Position numbers and translations under genes: made by a program
From: Zygaena filipendulae
Taxonomy: Eukaryota > Arthropoda > Insecta > Lepidoptera > Zygaenidae
Assembly (NCBI GenBank): GCA_907165275.2
Contig: OU015670.1
Coordinates: forward strand, 9,513,501-9,577,500
Length of the DNA stretch: 64,000 nt
Direction of reading: 5' to 3'
In this document: one piece after another, positions 63,459-64,000 of the stretch
Position numbering within the stretch: position 1 is the stretch's first letter
Layout: each line of letters starts with the position of its first letter
Notes under the pieces: generated by a model
What the model was told of the DNA's origin: nothing
Database searches by the model: none
What the model saw: only the letters and a program-made list of their open reading frames with translations

Positions 63459-63776
63459 CGGAGCACGAATTTTTTCGCTCTCGTCCTTTCGATATCGAGC
63501 TTTTTTTTGTATGGAAAATGAACAACGCCATCTACCGAGTGTCGTTCATTTTCCATACAAAAAAACGCTTTGACATTACTACATATTAATCTTAAATAGA
63601 TATTTCTGGTGGATTTTTTTATTAATATTTTATTTTGTTTTTATATTTTAAATGTAAGTAGGGATTTTTAATATTCCGAAATAAAAAGAAAAATATTATT
63701 ATTAATTAAAAATTATTATTATTACGATGATATCGACAGACGAGAGCGAAAAAATTCGTGCTTGCTCCCTCTACAG
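63459..63776. mobile_element. Hairpin MITE, copy 2, interrupted
   Basis: The same element repeats 5 bases later. Its right arm is separated by ~150 bp of AT-rich sequence with AATAAA-like and (ATT)n tracts (63580-63725), probably a retroelement tail inserted in the right arm. Confidence 0.65.
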
Positions 63777-63779
63777 GTC

Positions 63780-64000
63780 ATGTCCCCTGACCCCTGACGT
63801 ATTAGTAGTTGGGGGGAAAAAAATTGCGTGAACAAGGGCCCAGCTAAAATGTCAAGCTATCAAACAAATATAATTTTGTTTAAATACCACCCTCAAATAT
63901 GGCGAAAGTGCATAGATAGCAGTGGTACATACTTTAATTAAATAAATACAGTGTGAGTCTGGATAAAGTGTACAAATGAAAATGAGGGATACTATGTTCA
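63780..64000. other. End of window, unannotated
   Basis: No clear gene or element; GTGAACAAGGGCCCAGCTAA near 63829 looks single-copy. Confidence 0.3.

Overview
This is a piece of an insect nuclear genome, almost certainly from a moth or butterfly (Lepidoptera). It is AT-rich, its genes are split by GT-AG introns, and it is packed with repeats typical of lepidopteran DNA. These include dozens of Helitron-like copies whose 3' end carries a CCGCGG hairpin followed by CTAG, tRNA-headed SINEs with (ATT)n tails, R1-clade and CR1/jockey-like LINE fragments, and many TIR or foldback MITEs. No bacterial-style operon, rRNA gene, free tRNA gene or CRISPR array was seen. Species cannot be assigned from the sequence alone.

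The main host gene is an ankyrin-repeat protein of about 798 residues resembling a nuclear (atypical) IkappaB. It is encoded on the + strand in eight coding exons between 34601 and 49749. All exon junctions keep one reading frame (34601-35179, 35404-36443, 36831-36958, 37325-37461, 38482-38617, 41111-41217, 45721-45854, 49614-49749). An exon-like segment with an Inr/DPE core promoter and a GTAAGG donor at 16505-16764 may be its non-coding first exon, which would make intron 1 about 17.8 kb. A second, intronless gene on the - strand (3988-5376) encodes a 462-residue, very charged, repeat-containing protein of unknown function, with a TATA box upstream and a poly(A) signal right after the stop. 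Two candidate coding exons of a further gene lie at 62595-62705 and from 63093.

Layout. 1-16 kb: the 462-residue gene amid MITEs, Helitrons and copies of a ~600 bp palindrome-bearing repeat. 16.5-17.4 kb: candidate promoter and first exon, then a Helitron with an amplified 3' end. 17.5-34.5 kb: putative intron 1, with two head-to-tail copies of the 600 bp repeat, a hAT-like MITE, a satellite of exact 100 bp units that inverts in its middle (25.7-26.9 kb), a ~575 bp foldback, and a LINE inserted into a Helitron. 34.6-49.7 kb: the IkappaB-like gene; its introns hold Helitron clusters, LINE pieces, nested insertions and, in the last intron, a 2.3 kb decayed element with a THAP domain on one strand and a YqaJ/SWIM-type protein N-terminus on the other. 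49.8-57.9 kb: a SINE just past the stop, two MITEs, and two inverted copies of a large ACCGACTT-ended repeat. 58.1-61.2 kb: a decayed R1-clade LINE preceded by a deleted sister copy. 61.2-64 kb: a SINE, candidate exons and hairpin MITEs.

The most interesting points are: the THAP/YqaJ element, whose 15 bp terminal inverted repeat and next few bases match the ends of the short MITEs around it, so it may be their coding relative; the inverted 100 bp satellite with a CACGTG box in most units; and a Helitron cluster whose internal junctions are shared by two inverted copies 27 kb apart. All identifications come from reading the sequence and from recall of families; no database search was possible.
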